Below are positions 25,417 through 33,332 of a stretch of 64,000 nucleotides of DNA, one piece after another. The stretch's first letter is position 1, and every line of letters begins with the position of its first letter. Under the pieces are notes generated by a model, which saw only the letters and a program-made list of their open reading frames with translations, was not told where the DNA came from and did not search any database. The stretch is from an uncultured Peptostreptococcus sp. (lineage in GTDB: Bacteria > Bacillota > Clostridia > Peptostreptococcales > Peptostreptococcaceae): NCBI GenBank assembly GCA_900759325.1, contig CAAEUW010000018.1:56869-120868 (forward strand). The letters run 5' to 3'. Position numbers and translations under genes: made by a program.

Positions 25417-27003
25417 GTGTTTTCTAAATTAATGGGATACAAAAATGAAAATGTGTCTACAATAATAAAGAGTACAAATGGTCTTAAATACAAGATGATA
25501 ATCCACTCATTTTTTATAGGTATATTGACTGGCTGTATAATTGTTGCTTATAGGATAATGGGAGAGAAGCTTCTGGGCCTATTTGCCAACCTGTATAGGC
25601 TTTCAAAGACTAATATGTCTGTAGCAATAGGGGTTTTACTAGTTTTGATACTGATGGCCCTTCTTGTTAGCCTATTTATAAGGCAGGAACCAGATATATC
25701 TGGCTCTGGTATACCCCAGGTAGAGGGGGTCATGACCAGGAGGATGAAGACAAATTGGTGGTCTGTGCTAGTATATAAGTTTTTCGGAGGCATACTTTGC
25801 TTGGCTGCAGGCCTGTCTGTAGGAAGGGAGGGGCCTTCTATACAGATGGGGGCTGCCATAGGTGAGGGTGTGTCCAGAAAGACCAATAAATTGGATTATG
25901 AGCACAAGTACCTTATGACTAGTGGTGCATCTGCAGGTTTGGCAGCGGCCTTTAATGCTCCAATGGCAGGGGTTATGTTTGCCCTAGAGGAGGTCCACAA
26001 GAACTTTTCACCAGTAGTCCTTTTATCTGCCATGGTATCAGCAGTAACGGCAGATATGGTTACCAAGTCTTTTCTGGGAATCAGCCCTTCTTTGAGGTTT
26101 GAAGTCCTGAGTATAATGCCCATAAAGTACTACTGGTCCCTTTTATTATTGGGTATCTTGATAGGACTTTCTAGCTATATTTTTAACCACGGTGTAATAA
26201 TGTCAAAGGCCCTATATAGGAGTATGTCAGTAAAGCAGGAATTTAAGATAATAATTCCCTTTATTTTTGCAGCCCTTATAGGTATGACCTTTCCAACCCT
26301 ACTTGGGGGTGGTCATGAATTAATTATGAACATAAACCACCTACACCTAGGATTAGCTATTTTGTTACTTTACCTGCTAATAAAGTACCTATTTACCTTT
26401 GCTTCCTTTGGGTCAGGTGTACCGGGGGGGATATTCTTTCCCCTACTAGCCCTTGGAGCACTAATGGGCAATATTTTCGGTACTATATGTGTGACCTACC
26501 TAGGTATACCCCACCAGTTTTTGGTAAACTTTGCTGTACTGGCTATGGCAGGACATTTTGCGGCAACGGTAAAGGCCCCAATAACTGGTATAATACTAAT
26601 TTTTGAAATGACCGGTTCCTTTGAGCACCTACTACCCTTATCAGTGGTGGTATTTAGTGCCTTGATCACATCAGACCTATTGGGTGTAGAACCTGTCTAT
26701 GATATGCTTTTAAATGATATACTAAGCCATAAGAAGGATGCTGATTTCCACACAGAGGACAAGAACAAGACTCTAATGGAGTTGTCAGTCCATATAGGAA
26801 GTCAGGTGGAGGGCAAGCTAATATCCCAGGTGACTTGGCCGGACAAGTGTCTAGTTGTAGCCATTTACAGGGGGGCAGAAGAAATAATTCCTAGAGGGAA
26901 TACCCTGATACTTGGTGGAGATATGCTCCTGGTCATGGTCAACAAGGATGAGTCAAAGGAAATGCTAGAGTCCTTGACCCGAATGACCAGTCGACTAGGC
27001 TGA
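25417..27003 (+). CDS. ClC-type chloride/proton antiporter with C-terminal TrkA-C domain
   Basis: A 528-aa membrane protein. The three selectivity sequences are GSGIPQVEG, GREGPSIQMG (with the gating Glu) and GSGVPGGIFFP. The internal proton Glu is retained in NAPMAGVMFALEEVHKNF, pointing to a Cl-/H+ exchanger rather than a channel. About 440 residues of membrane domain are followed by a soluble TrkA-C-like (RCK_C) domain at about 440-520 (WPDKCLVVAIYRGAEEIIPRG by its core VVAIYRG), which could bind a ligand and regulate transport. The GTG start has GAGGGGGG upstream. It stands in a run with folD and the helicase gene. Confidence 0.92.
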   Translation: MFSKLMGYKNENVSTIIKSTNGLKYKMIIHSFFIGILTGCIIVAYRIMGEKLLGLFANLYRLSKTNMSVAIGVLLVLILMALLVSLFIRQEPDISGSGIPQVEGVMTRRMKTNWWSVLVYKFFGGILCLAAGLSVGREGPSIQMGAAIGEGVSRKTNKLDYEHKYLMTSGASAGLAAAFNAPMAGVMFALEEVHKNFSPVVLLSAMVSAVTADMVTKSFLGISPSLRFEVLSIMPIKYYWSLLLLGILIGLSSYIFNHGVIMSKALYRSMSVKQEFKIIIPFIFAALIGMTFPTLLGGGHELIMNINHLHLGLAILLLYLLIKYLFTFASFGSGVPGGIFFPLLALGALMGNIFGTICVTYLGIPHQFLVNFAVLAMAGHFAATVKAPITGIILIFEMTGSFEHLLPLSVVVFSALITSDLLGVEPVYDMLLNDILSHKKDADFHTEDKNKTLMELSVHIGSQVEGKLISQVTWPDKCLVVAIYRGAEEIIPRGNTLILGGDMLLVMVNKDESKEMLESLTRMTSRLG

Positions 27004-27037
27004 TAATAGAAAAAATATTTTGAAAGGTGGTGGTAGA

Positions 27038-28909
27038 GTGGTTAAACTAAATAAAAACCAGGCCCAGGCAGTAGCCCATATAGATGGCCCCTGCATGGTT
27101 CTGGCTGGACCTGGATCTGGTAAGACCAGGATAATATCACAGAGGATAGTCTCTATGGTGCTTGACCACGATATACCACCAACTAGGATATTGGCGATTA
27201 GCTTTACAAAGGCTTCTTCTCTTGAAATGAAGAAGAGGACTCTTGCCTATGGTAAGGATGATAGGCTCAACAAGGTTAGCTTCGGGACCTTCCATTCAAG
27301 CTTTTTTAGAATACTTAGGAGGTATGCGGGGGTCAGTTTGGAGGACCTCCTTCTTGATTTAGATAGGTTCAAGCTGGTCAGGTCTATATTGAAATACTTA
27401 AAAATCAGCAATTATAACGATGATGATGTCCTAGACCTCTTAAATGAGATATCCCTAGTTAAAAATGAGCTTGTAGACTATAGGGACTATGATAGCAAAA
27501 GTTTTGAGCAAGAGATATTTCAAAAGGCCTACAGGCTCTATGAAGATGAAAAGAAGAGACATGGCAAGATAGATTTTGACGATATGCTAATACAGGCATA
27601 TGACCTCCTGAATAATGACCCTGCCATCCTGTCTATAGTAAGGCAGGTTTTTAAGTATATACTTATAGATGAATTTCAGGACATAAATAGGGTACAATTT
27701 GAGCTTATAAGGCTAATAGCAGGCCAGGAGAATAATCTTTTTGTAGTTGGAGATGAGGACCAGAGTATATATGGATTCAGGGGGGCCAGACCAGACTTTA
27801 TGCTGGAGTTTGACCAGTATTTTCCAAGTGCCCGACATATACTACTTGATACCAACTATAGGTCTAGTAAGGATATAGTAGACCTATCGCTTGGTCTTAT
27901 AAAGAAGAATAAGAAAAGACACCCCAAGGACCTAAAGGCCTTTAGCAAGGACCCTGCCAGGATTAGCTATATATATCCAAAGGATACAGATGACGAGGCT
28001 AGGCTAGTGGCAGACCAAATCTTTGATAGGGTAGGTTCTCAGAAGGGGGCTGACTATGGTGACTTTGCAGTTATATATAGGACTAATAGGCAGGCTAGGG
28101 CCTTTGTTGATGCTTTTATGGACAAGAGGATTCCCTTTATACTTAAGGATGCACCCAAGACTATCTATGACCACTGGGTGAGTTTAGATATTATTGCCTA
28201 CCTGAGAATAGCCATGGAAATAGGGTCAGGTGGAGATTGGGCCAGAGTTATAAACAAGCCCTTTAGGTATATTTCTAAAAAGTCTCTTGCCAAGGCAGAG
28301 GCTTCTATGGACTTCCTTGACTGCCTCCTAAATGATGAGGACATAAAAGACTTTCAAAAGAAAAACCTAGAGGACCTATATATTGACCTGAACTATGTGA
28401 GGGGCTTAAGTCCCCAGTATGGTATTTCATATATCAGGACAACACTTGACTATGATAGGTATATCTTGGACTATTGTCATGAGAGAAGGATAAAGTCCCA
28501 GCAGATTGTAGAAATACTAGATGAACTAGAAGCAGCAGCGGGTCCATACAGGACAATACTGGACTTTTTTAAGCATATAGACCAGGTAAGGGAAGAGGTA
28601 AAAAAGAATGCTGACAAGACTGCAGGATCAAGCCTGGCAACAAGTGCAGATAAGGGAGTAGTCCTCACAACTATGCATAGTTCTAAGGGACTTGAATTTG
28701 ATAATGTATACATTGTCGGTGTAAATGAAGGTATTGTACCCTACCAGTTGGGCGATGATTCAAAGCTCGATATAGAAGAGGAGAGAAGGCTTTTATATGT
28801 AGCCATTACCAGGGCAAAGAGAGTCTTAGTAATATCGAGCCCACTAAAGAGGTTTGGAAAGAAGATTGGACAATCACAATTCTTAAAGGAATTGCAGGAA
28901 AAAAGGTAG
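27038..28909 (+). CDS. UvrD/PcrA-family DNA helicase
   Basis: A 623-aa superfamily 1 3'-5' helicase. Motif I is AGPGSGKTRII, motif II DEFQDINRVQF, motif III VGDEDQSIYGFRGARP, motif V TTMHSSKGLEFDNVYI and motif VI EERRLLYVAITRAKR. It is about 100 residues shorter than PcrA because it lacks the long C-terminal tail, resembling the second UvrD-like helicase found in many Clostridia. GTG 27038 is chosen because AAAGGTGG sits seven bases upstream; an in-frame TTG at 27020 lacks a site. Its last three codons form one arm of a shared terminator. Confidence 0.9.
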   Translation: MVKLNKNQAQAVAHIDGPCMVLAGPGSGKTRIISQRIVSMVLDHDIPPTRILAISFTKASSLEMKKRTLAYGKDDRLNKVSFGTFHSSFFRILRRYAGVSLEDLLLDLDRFKLVRSILKYLKISNYNDDDVLDLLNEISLVKNELVDYRDYDSKSFEQEIFQKAYRLYEDEKKRHGKIDFDDMLIQAYDLLNNDPAILSIVRQVFKYILIDEFQDINRVQFELIRLIAGQENNLFVVGDEDQSIYGFRGARPDFMLEFDQYFPSARHILLDTNYRSSKDIVDLSLGLIKKNKKRHPKDLKAFSKDPARISYIYPKDTDDEARLVADQIFDRVGSQKGADYGDFAVIYRTNRQARAFVDAFMDKRIPFILKDAPKTIYDHWVSLDIIAYLRIAMEIGSGGDWARVINKPFRYISKKSLAKAEASMDFLDCLLNDEDIKDFQKKNLEDLYIDLNYVRGLSPQYGISYIRTTLDYDRYILDYCHERRIKSQQIVEILDELEAAAGPYRTILDFFKHIDQVREEVKKNADKTAGSSLATSADKGVVLTTMHSSKGLEFDNVYIVGVNEGIVPYQLGDDSKLDIEEERRLLYVAITRAKRVLVISSPLKRFGKKIGQSQFLKELQEKR

Positions 28910-28943
28910 CAAAGAGTCTGTGTAGACCCTTTACTACCTTTTT
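28900..28943. terminator. Bidirectional terminator built from both genes' 3' coding ends
   Basis: AAAAAGGTAG at 28900-28909 pairs with CTACCTTTTT at 28934-28943, and the inner AAAG-GTCT/AGAC-CTTT extends the stem around GTGT. The stop codons of the helicase (+) and of the nuclease lipoprotein (-) lie in opposite arms, and both proteins end in a Lys/Arg pair encoded by the same DNA. Confidence 0.88.
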
Positions 28944-29812
28944 GCTTTTCTATAACCAGCTGCTATTGCATCATCCTCGTTATCGAAGTAGACCGCATTC
29001 TTGTCGCTAATAGAATCATAGCCCTTGGACCCTCTTATATGGTAGACCATACTCTTCTTATTGGCCTTGATATAAGCTTGGGAATTATCGTCTGCCACCT
29101 GAGAATTATGCTCTTTACTAGACATATCCTGTTTTATATTTATATCAGTAGCCGGCTTAGAAACTTGGCCACTAGTATTTTTATTGCCCTTTTTTATAGA
29201 CTTGCCCTTGTTTAAAGGCCTAGTCTCAATAGCTTCCGGATGGGTCTGGTTGAAGGACTTTAGCCTAGCCTCATCCCAAAGTCCTCTTGAATTTTCCTGA
29301 GCCTGGTGCTGGAACTTGGCAAATAGGTCACTATACCTAGTATCTGGCTGGTAGCTATAGGAATAGGCGTATCCATTGATTACAAGCTGGGCATTGTACA
29401 TATACCTGACAATTTCCTCCTGACTAGGATTGTCACTAGATGGCCTTTCCAACCACACATACCTCAAGAGACGGCCATACTTATCTGTATCAGACACATC
29501 CTTTTGAAGATAGACAGTCCTGTCCTTGAGCTGATTTTTTGTATAGTCACTGGCTTCTTTGCCGTAGAACTGGACGGGCTTATTTGGATGTACTGTTTCA
29601 GGTGTATCAACACCAATCATCCTAAGCTTGTACTTTTTGCCATCTAGACTTACATGAAGGGTATCACCGTCAATAACCCTCACTACAGTAGCCCTTTGAA
29701 AGCTCGAGTCACCCGTGTTCTTGTTACCACATCCAACTAGGGAGGCAAGCAAGACTAGGCAAAGACACATAGAGCTTAATTTGAAAATTTTATTTTTAAT
29801 CTTGTCAAACAT
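28934..29812 (-). CDS. Thermonuclease-family (SNase) lipoprotein
   Basis: A 292-aa extracellular, lipid-anchored nuclease. The signal peptide has lipobox LVGC (Cys about residue 28). The SNase domain (about 40-190) shows VIDGDT, LRMIGVDTPE (catalytic Arg and Glu) and KYGRLLRYV (second Arg), so it is probably active, cutting DNA/RNA for nutrition or trap escape. A basic linker follows, and a C-terminal motif (VYHIRGSKGYDSI...VYFDNEDDAIAAGYRKAKR by its cores) resembles the Ada-type zinc-binding tail of related nucleases but with no Cys. AAGGAG sits upstream of the ATG on the minus strand. Confidence 0.9.
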   Translation of the reverse strand: MFDKIKNKIFKLSSMCLCLVLLASLVGCGNKNTGDSSFQRATVVRVIDGDTLHVSLDGKKYKLRMIGVDTPETVHPNKPVQFYGKEASDYTKNQLKDRTVYLQKDVSDTDKYGRLLRYVWLERPSSDNPSQEEIVRYMYNAQLVINGYAYSYSYQPDTRYSDLFAKFQHQAQENSRGLWDEARLKSFNQTHPEAIETRPLNKGKSIKKGNKNTSGQVSKPATDINIKQDMSSKEHNSQVADDNSQAYIKANKKSMVYHIRGSKGYDSISDKNAVYFDNEDDAIAAGYRKAKR

Positions 29813-29861
29813 CCTTTATCTCTCCTTGTTTATTGGACCAAACGAATAGACGTCCGACTAT

Positions 29862-29870
29862 ATTATAACA
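29862..29870 (-). promoter_or_regulatory. Extended -10 promoter of the nuclease gene
   Basis: On the minus strand TGTTATAAT, about 50 bases before the start codon; no clear -35. Confidence 0.5.
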
Positions 29871-29981
29871 TATTTATTTCCTATTAAACTAGATGCCCCT
29901 TTCAGCCATTATGATTTCAATTTCATCTTCATATATACCCACCATGGCTTCACCTAGATTTTCAGACACTGGGCTATTAGC

Positions 29982-30161
29982 TTGGTTGAAAAGGCGGATA
30001 AGAAGGATATAAGGCTGGCTAGCCTATCAAGATATTTTACGGGGAGCCCACCAAGAGAGGGTCTAGTTTTAGGTTTTGGGTCCTTGTCACTTGAAGACCT
30101 TGAGGATGGCCTGACCATATTATTAGGCATGCTTAATGATAGAAAATTACTTGAAAAATAG
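29982..30161 (+). pseudogene. C-terminal fragment of a MocR/GntR-type aminotransferase-like regulator
   Basis: A 59-codon open frame ending in TAG encodes LVEKADKKDIRLASLSRYF and then LVLGFGSLSLEDLEDGLTIL. This is the characteristic C-terminus of MocR-family proteins (GntR domain plus PLP aminotransferase-like domain), where LGFGSL-S-E-I/L-G is conserved. Everything upstream is missing: the frame meets TAG at 29955, and no helix-turn-helix or PLP-Lys region is present. The fragment has no ribosome site. It occupies most of the 440-base gap between the nuclease and the thiamine-binding-like gene. A deletion relic is the simplest reading. Confidence 0.75.
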
Positions 30162-30251
30162 TAGTCTAAGACGTATAATTTAATTAGAAGATGTAGGTAA
30201 CAAATTAAATAGCTTTAAAGAAAATATTGTATAAATATAGGAGGCGTGGAT

Positions 30252-30551
30252 ATGGCAGTAGTAGAGTTAACAGTTTGTCCTCTAGGGACTGGAACAACAA
30301 GTGCAAGCTCATATGTAGCAGGTGCACAGAAGATATTGAGTGACCAGGATAAGGTTAAGTATTTACTAAACCCAATGGGAACTGTTATGGAAGGTGACAT
30401 TGATGAAATATTTGCCCTAATTAGAAGGATTCAGGAGGATGTTTTTGACAAGGGTGTAGGAAGAGTATACTCCATTATAAAGGTCGATGATAGAAGAGAC
30501 AAGCAGGCTACCATGGAGCAGAAGCTAGCATCTGTTAAGGCTAAGCTATAG
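30252..30551 (+). CDS. Thiamine-binding-like protein (MTH1187/YkoF family, DUF77)
   Basis: A 99-aa cytoplasmic protein with the compact beta-alpha-beta fold of the Thiamine_BP/DUF77 family. Visible features are VELTVCPLGTGTTSASSYV at the N-terminus, NPMGTVMEGDIDEIFALI in the middle and VGRVYSIIKVDDRRDK near the end. Members bind thiamine or a related small molecule; the exact role is not settled. I chose ATG 30252 because AGGAGG lies seven bases upstream; a GTG at 30246 is too close to it. It is monocistronic with its own terminator. Confidence 0.85.
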   Translation: MAVVELTVCPLGTGTTSASSYVAGAQKILSDQDKVKYLLNPMGTVMEGDIDEIFALIRRIQEDVFDKGVGRVYSIIKVDDRRDKQATMEQKLASVKAKL

Positions 30552-30608
30552 TAAGCCTTAGGATAGATAGTGACCTAGTTTACTTTAAGACATTTTTATA
30601 TTATTTGG

Positions 30609-30640
30609 GGCAATTAGGCTTATATCCTAATTGCCTTTTT
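30609..30640 (+). terminator. Rho-independent terminator
   Basis: Perfect 10-bp stem GGCAATTAGG/CCTAATTGCC with a seven-base loop, followed by five Ts. Confidence 0.95.
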
Positions 30641-30760
30641 CGTGATAGACAGGGGCCAATCTTTAGATTTTATTTATATTTTTGCTAGGCTTTATTTAAG
30701 TTTTTTGTGGTAATATTTTAAATTGTAGTAGTATGTAATAGGGCTACATTAGGAGGAATA

Positions 30761-31948
30761 ATGGAATTATTAGGATATATAGAGGAAATAGCTAAAGCAA
30801 AACCCCTAAGATTAGTTTTTAGTAATAAATATGACAAAAATTATGACTACAAGAAGGTTAAAGTAAATTTGGTCAGCGCCAAGGGAAAGGCCTTTTATCA
30901 GTTAGAAAAGTTTACTGACAAGCAGGTCTTTCATGAAAATATTGATCCGCAAGCCTTAGCTAGCTGTGTAGGAGATTTATTGAAGAGCTTTCGTCAGCTA
31001 ACAGCTATGTCTAAGGACTTTAATTTCGACCTAAGGATATCAAAAAAGGGAAAGGTATTTTACTCAAGACATGCGCAGAAAAATGATTTGAAGATAGACA
31101 AAAATCATAATAAAAAGAAAAATTATATCCTTGAAGAGGGTATGGATATACCAGCCTTTGTTGACTTGGGTGTCTTTAATAAAGACGGCAAGATTATAAA
31201 TTCAAAGTATGACAAGTACAAGCAGATAAACAGGTTTATAGAAATAATAGATGATGAAATAAAAAATCTGGGTGATGAGTATAGCTATGATGGAGACAAG
31301 GTCTTGAGGATATTAGACTTTGGTTGTGGAAAGTCCTATCTTACCTTTATAGTCTACTATTACTTTGTAGAAATAAGGAAGATGAATGTAGAAATTACTG
31401 GTCTTGACCTCAAGGAGGACGTAATAGACAAGTGTAATAAGGTTGCTCAAAAGTACGGCTATGATAGGCTAAGATTTGAACTTGGAGATATAAATGGCTA
31501 TAAGTTTGAAGATAATGTTGATATAGTTATCAGCCTTCATGCCTGTGATACTGCTACGGACTATGCCATTTACAATGCCATTAATTGGAAGTCCAGGATG
31601 ATATTTTCAGTACCATGCTGTCAGCATGAAATTAATTCGACAATAAAGTCTGACAAACTCTCTATAATTACTAGGTATGGACTAATCCAGGAGAGAGTGG
31701 CTGCCCTGATGACAGATAGTATTAGGGCCAATCTTTTGGAAGCTATGGGCTACAAGACACAGATGATAGAATTTATAGACTTTGAGCATTCTCCAAAAAA
31801 CATACTGATAAGGGCGGTAAGGTCTAATGTAAGCGAGGAAAAAAGAAGAAAGCTGATAGAGGAGATAGAGGCTTTGAGGGGTGAATTTTACTTCGACCAG
31901 ACCCTATATAAGCTTTTGGAGGACAGATTAAAAAAATATATATATTAA
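30761..31948 (+). CDS. Class I SAM-dependent methyltransferase (Methyltransf_32 type)
   Basis: A 395-aa protein. An N-terminal region of about 170 residues of unknown role precedes a Rossmann methyltransferase core with motif I ILDFGCGKSYLTFIVYYYF (about 190-210) and the acidic end of strand 2, GLDLKEDVIDKC. IVISLHACDTATDYAI is the motif IV region, followed by FSVPCCQHE, a CC-Gln-His block typical of the GSTCD/Methyltransf_32 group. The substrate is unknown, possibly RNA. AGGAGGAATA precedes the ATG. It ends 15 bases before dltD, so it may be co-transcribed with the dlt genes without functional connection. Confidence 0.8.
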   Translation: MELLGYIEEIAKAKPLRLVFSNKYDKNYDYKKVKVNLVSAKGKAFYQLEKFTDKQVFHENIDPQALASCVGDLLKSFRQLTAMSKDFNFDLRISKKGKVFYSRHAQKNDLKIDKNHNKKKNYILEEGMDIPAFVDLGVFNKDGKIINSKYDKYKQINRFIEIIDDEIKNLGDEYSYDGDKVLRILDFGCGKSYLTFIVYYYFVEIRKMNVEITGLDLKEDVIDKCNKVAQKYGYDRLRFELGDINGYKFEDNVDIVISLHACDTATDYAIYNAINWKSRMIFSVPCCQHEINSTIKSDKLSIITRYGLIQERVAALMTDSIRANLLEAMGYKTQMIEFIDFEHSPKNILIRAVRSNVSEEKRRKLIEEIEALRGEFYFDQTLYKLLEDRLKKYIY

Positions 31949-31963
31949 TAATGGGTGTTAATT

Positions 31964-33190
31964 ATGAAAAAAGTTTGCTATGTGGTACTTGCCTTGTTAA
32001 TACCAGTTTTGGTGGCAACGTCATGCGTTTATAGCTTGGACAAGTATCTAGATTATAAAAATAATAAGATGATGGAGGTCAAGGACCTTTATCCCATGTT
32101 ACATGATACAGTTAGCCTGGTCAAGGACAAGGGGGTCTATGCGAATAACTATCTAGCTCATAAGGGTGCAATCATGATAATGGGGTCATCGGAGCTGAGT
32201 CATTCTACTAGGCAGCATCCCGACTATTATTTTAATACGGGAAGGACTAAGGATATGGCTGTTACAATAGGTAGAGCCTATACACAGTCACTCCAGCATG
32301 CCACTATAGTAGGGTCCTTGGACAACAAGATAAAAAATAAAAAGGTAGTCCTACTACTATCCATGCAGTGGTTTATGGAAAAAAAGGGTGTGACAGCAGA
32401 CCACTTCCTTACTAGGTTTTCGCCAGTCCAGTTCTACAATTTTATGTCTAATCCAAAAATTAGCCAAAAGACCAAGAAGGACTATGCCAAGAGGATATCA
32501 AACCTAATGAAGGAACCAGGTGAGTTTAAGCCAGAAGCTATATATGCCAACCTTTATCTGCATGATGACCTAGGTCACAAGACCTTAAGGATGCTTTTTA
32601 GCCCATACTTTAAGGCTAGGAGGGTCATGGTCAGCATGAAGGACAAGGGTATAACCTATAAGGCCCTTAGGAAGCTCTACAACAAGGTTGACCAGTCCCA
32701 TGATATAGCAGGACAGATAGACTGGGACAAGGAAAAAGAGTATGCTGAGATAGAGGCCAAAAATAGGGTTGGAAATAAGATTTACAAGCTTGGTGGAAGG
32801 GATGTATATGTTGATAAGGGCTACTATAAGGAGTACATGAAGGGTAAGGATGAAGGCTTTAGAGGTTTCTATAGCTATGTCAAGTTAACAGATTCGAAGG
32901 AATATACGGACTTGAATATATTCTTGGAAGCCTGTAGGGACATGGGCGTAAAGCCGACCATAGTTATTATACCAGGTATGCCTGAATTCTACGATTTTGC
33001 TGGTATAGGTCCTGCTGACAGGGAGGCTTTTGCCAACAAGATAAAGAAAATATCTAGCCAGTATGATACAAGGCTGATAGACCTGATGGGTAATGAGAAT
33101 AAGAGGTACTATCTTAGAGATATAATGCACCTGGGAACCCTAGGTTGGGCTGACCTAAGCGAAAAAATTTACAATATATATGAGAGGTAG
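31964..33190 (+). CDS. dltD: D-alanyl-lipoteichoic acid biosynthesis protein DltD
   Basis: Membrane-anchored SGNH-like acyltransferase acting outside the cell in D-alanylation of teichoic acids. The 408-aa protein has an N-terminal transmembrane segment, the nucleophile block IMGSSELSHST (Ser about residues 75-76) and the C-terminal Asp-His pair in LRDIMHLGTLGW, the expected SGNH catalytic set. ATG 31964 has GGGTG six bases upstream; an in-frame GTG at 31955 is less likely. It is first in the operon, the dltD-first order seen in some clostridia, unlike the dltABCD of bacilli and streptococci. Confidence 0.93.
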   Translation: MKKVCYVVLALLIPVLVATSCVYSLDKYLDYKNNKMMEVKDLYPMLHDTVSLVKDKGVYANNYLAHKGAIMIMGSSELSHSTRQHPDYYFNTGRTKDMAVTIGRAYTQSLQHATIVGSLDNKIKNKKVVLLLSMQWFMEKKGVTADHFLTRFSPVQFYNFMSNPKISQKTKKDYAKRISNLMKEPGEFKPEAIYANLYLHDDLGHKTLRMLFSPYFKARRVMVSMKDKGITYKALRKLYNKVDQSHDIAGQIDWDKEKEYAEIEAKNRVGNKIYKLGGRDVYVDKGYYKEYMKGKDEGFRGFYSYVKLTDSKEYTDLNIFLEACRDMGVKPTIVIIPGMPEFYDFAGIGPADREAFANKIKKISSQYDTRLIDLMGNENKRYYLRDIMHLGTLGWADLSEKIYNIYER

Positions 33191-33196
33191 GATGTT

Positions 33197-33322
33197 ATGA
33201 CAGATGAAGCAAAAAAGTATATTAAGATTGCCTTGGTTATAAGCTTGGTAATGGTCATGTGTATTTTAGTTTTTACCTTTTTACCTTTTAAAGAGTTGCC
33301 ATTTATATATAATGAGTTTTAG
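33197..33322 (+). CDS. dltX: DltX, small D-alanylation-associated membrane peptide
   Basis: A 41-aa peptide with a short charged head (MTDEAKKYIK), a single hydrophobic helix at about residues 11-30, and a C-terminus reading ELPFIYNEF. The FIYNEF ending is the hallmark of DltX, the micropeptide that joins DltB/DltD in D-alanine transfer. It lies between dltD (6 bases away) and dltA (10 bases away), where a dlt operon component is expected. It is easily missed by size cut-offs. The start has only a weak upstream GGTAGG site, consistent with coupling to dltD. Confidence 0.88.
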   Translation: MTDEAKKYIKIALVISLVMVMCILVFTFLPFKELPFIYNEF

Positions 33323-33332
33323 ATAGTGGGGG

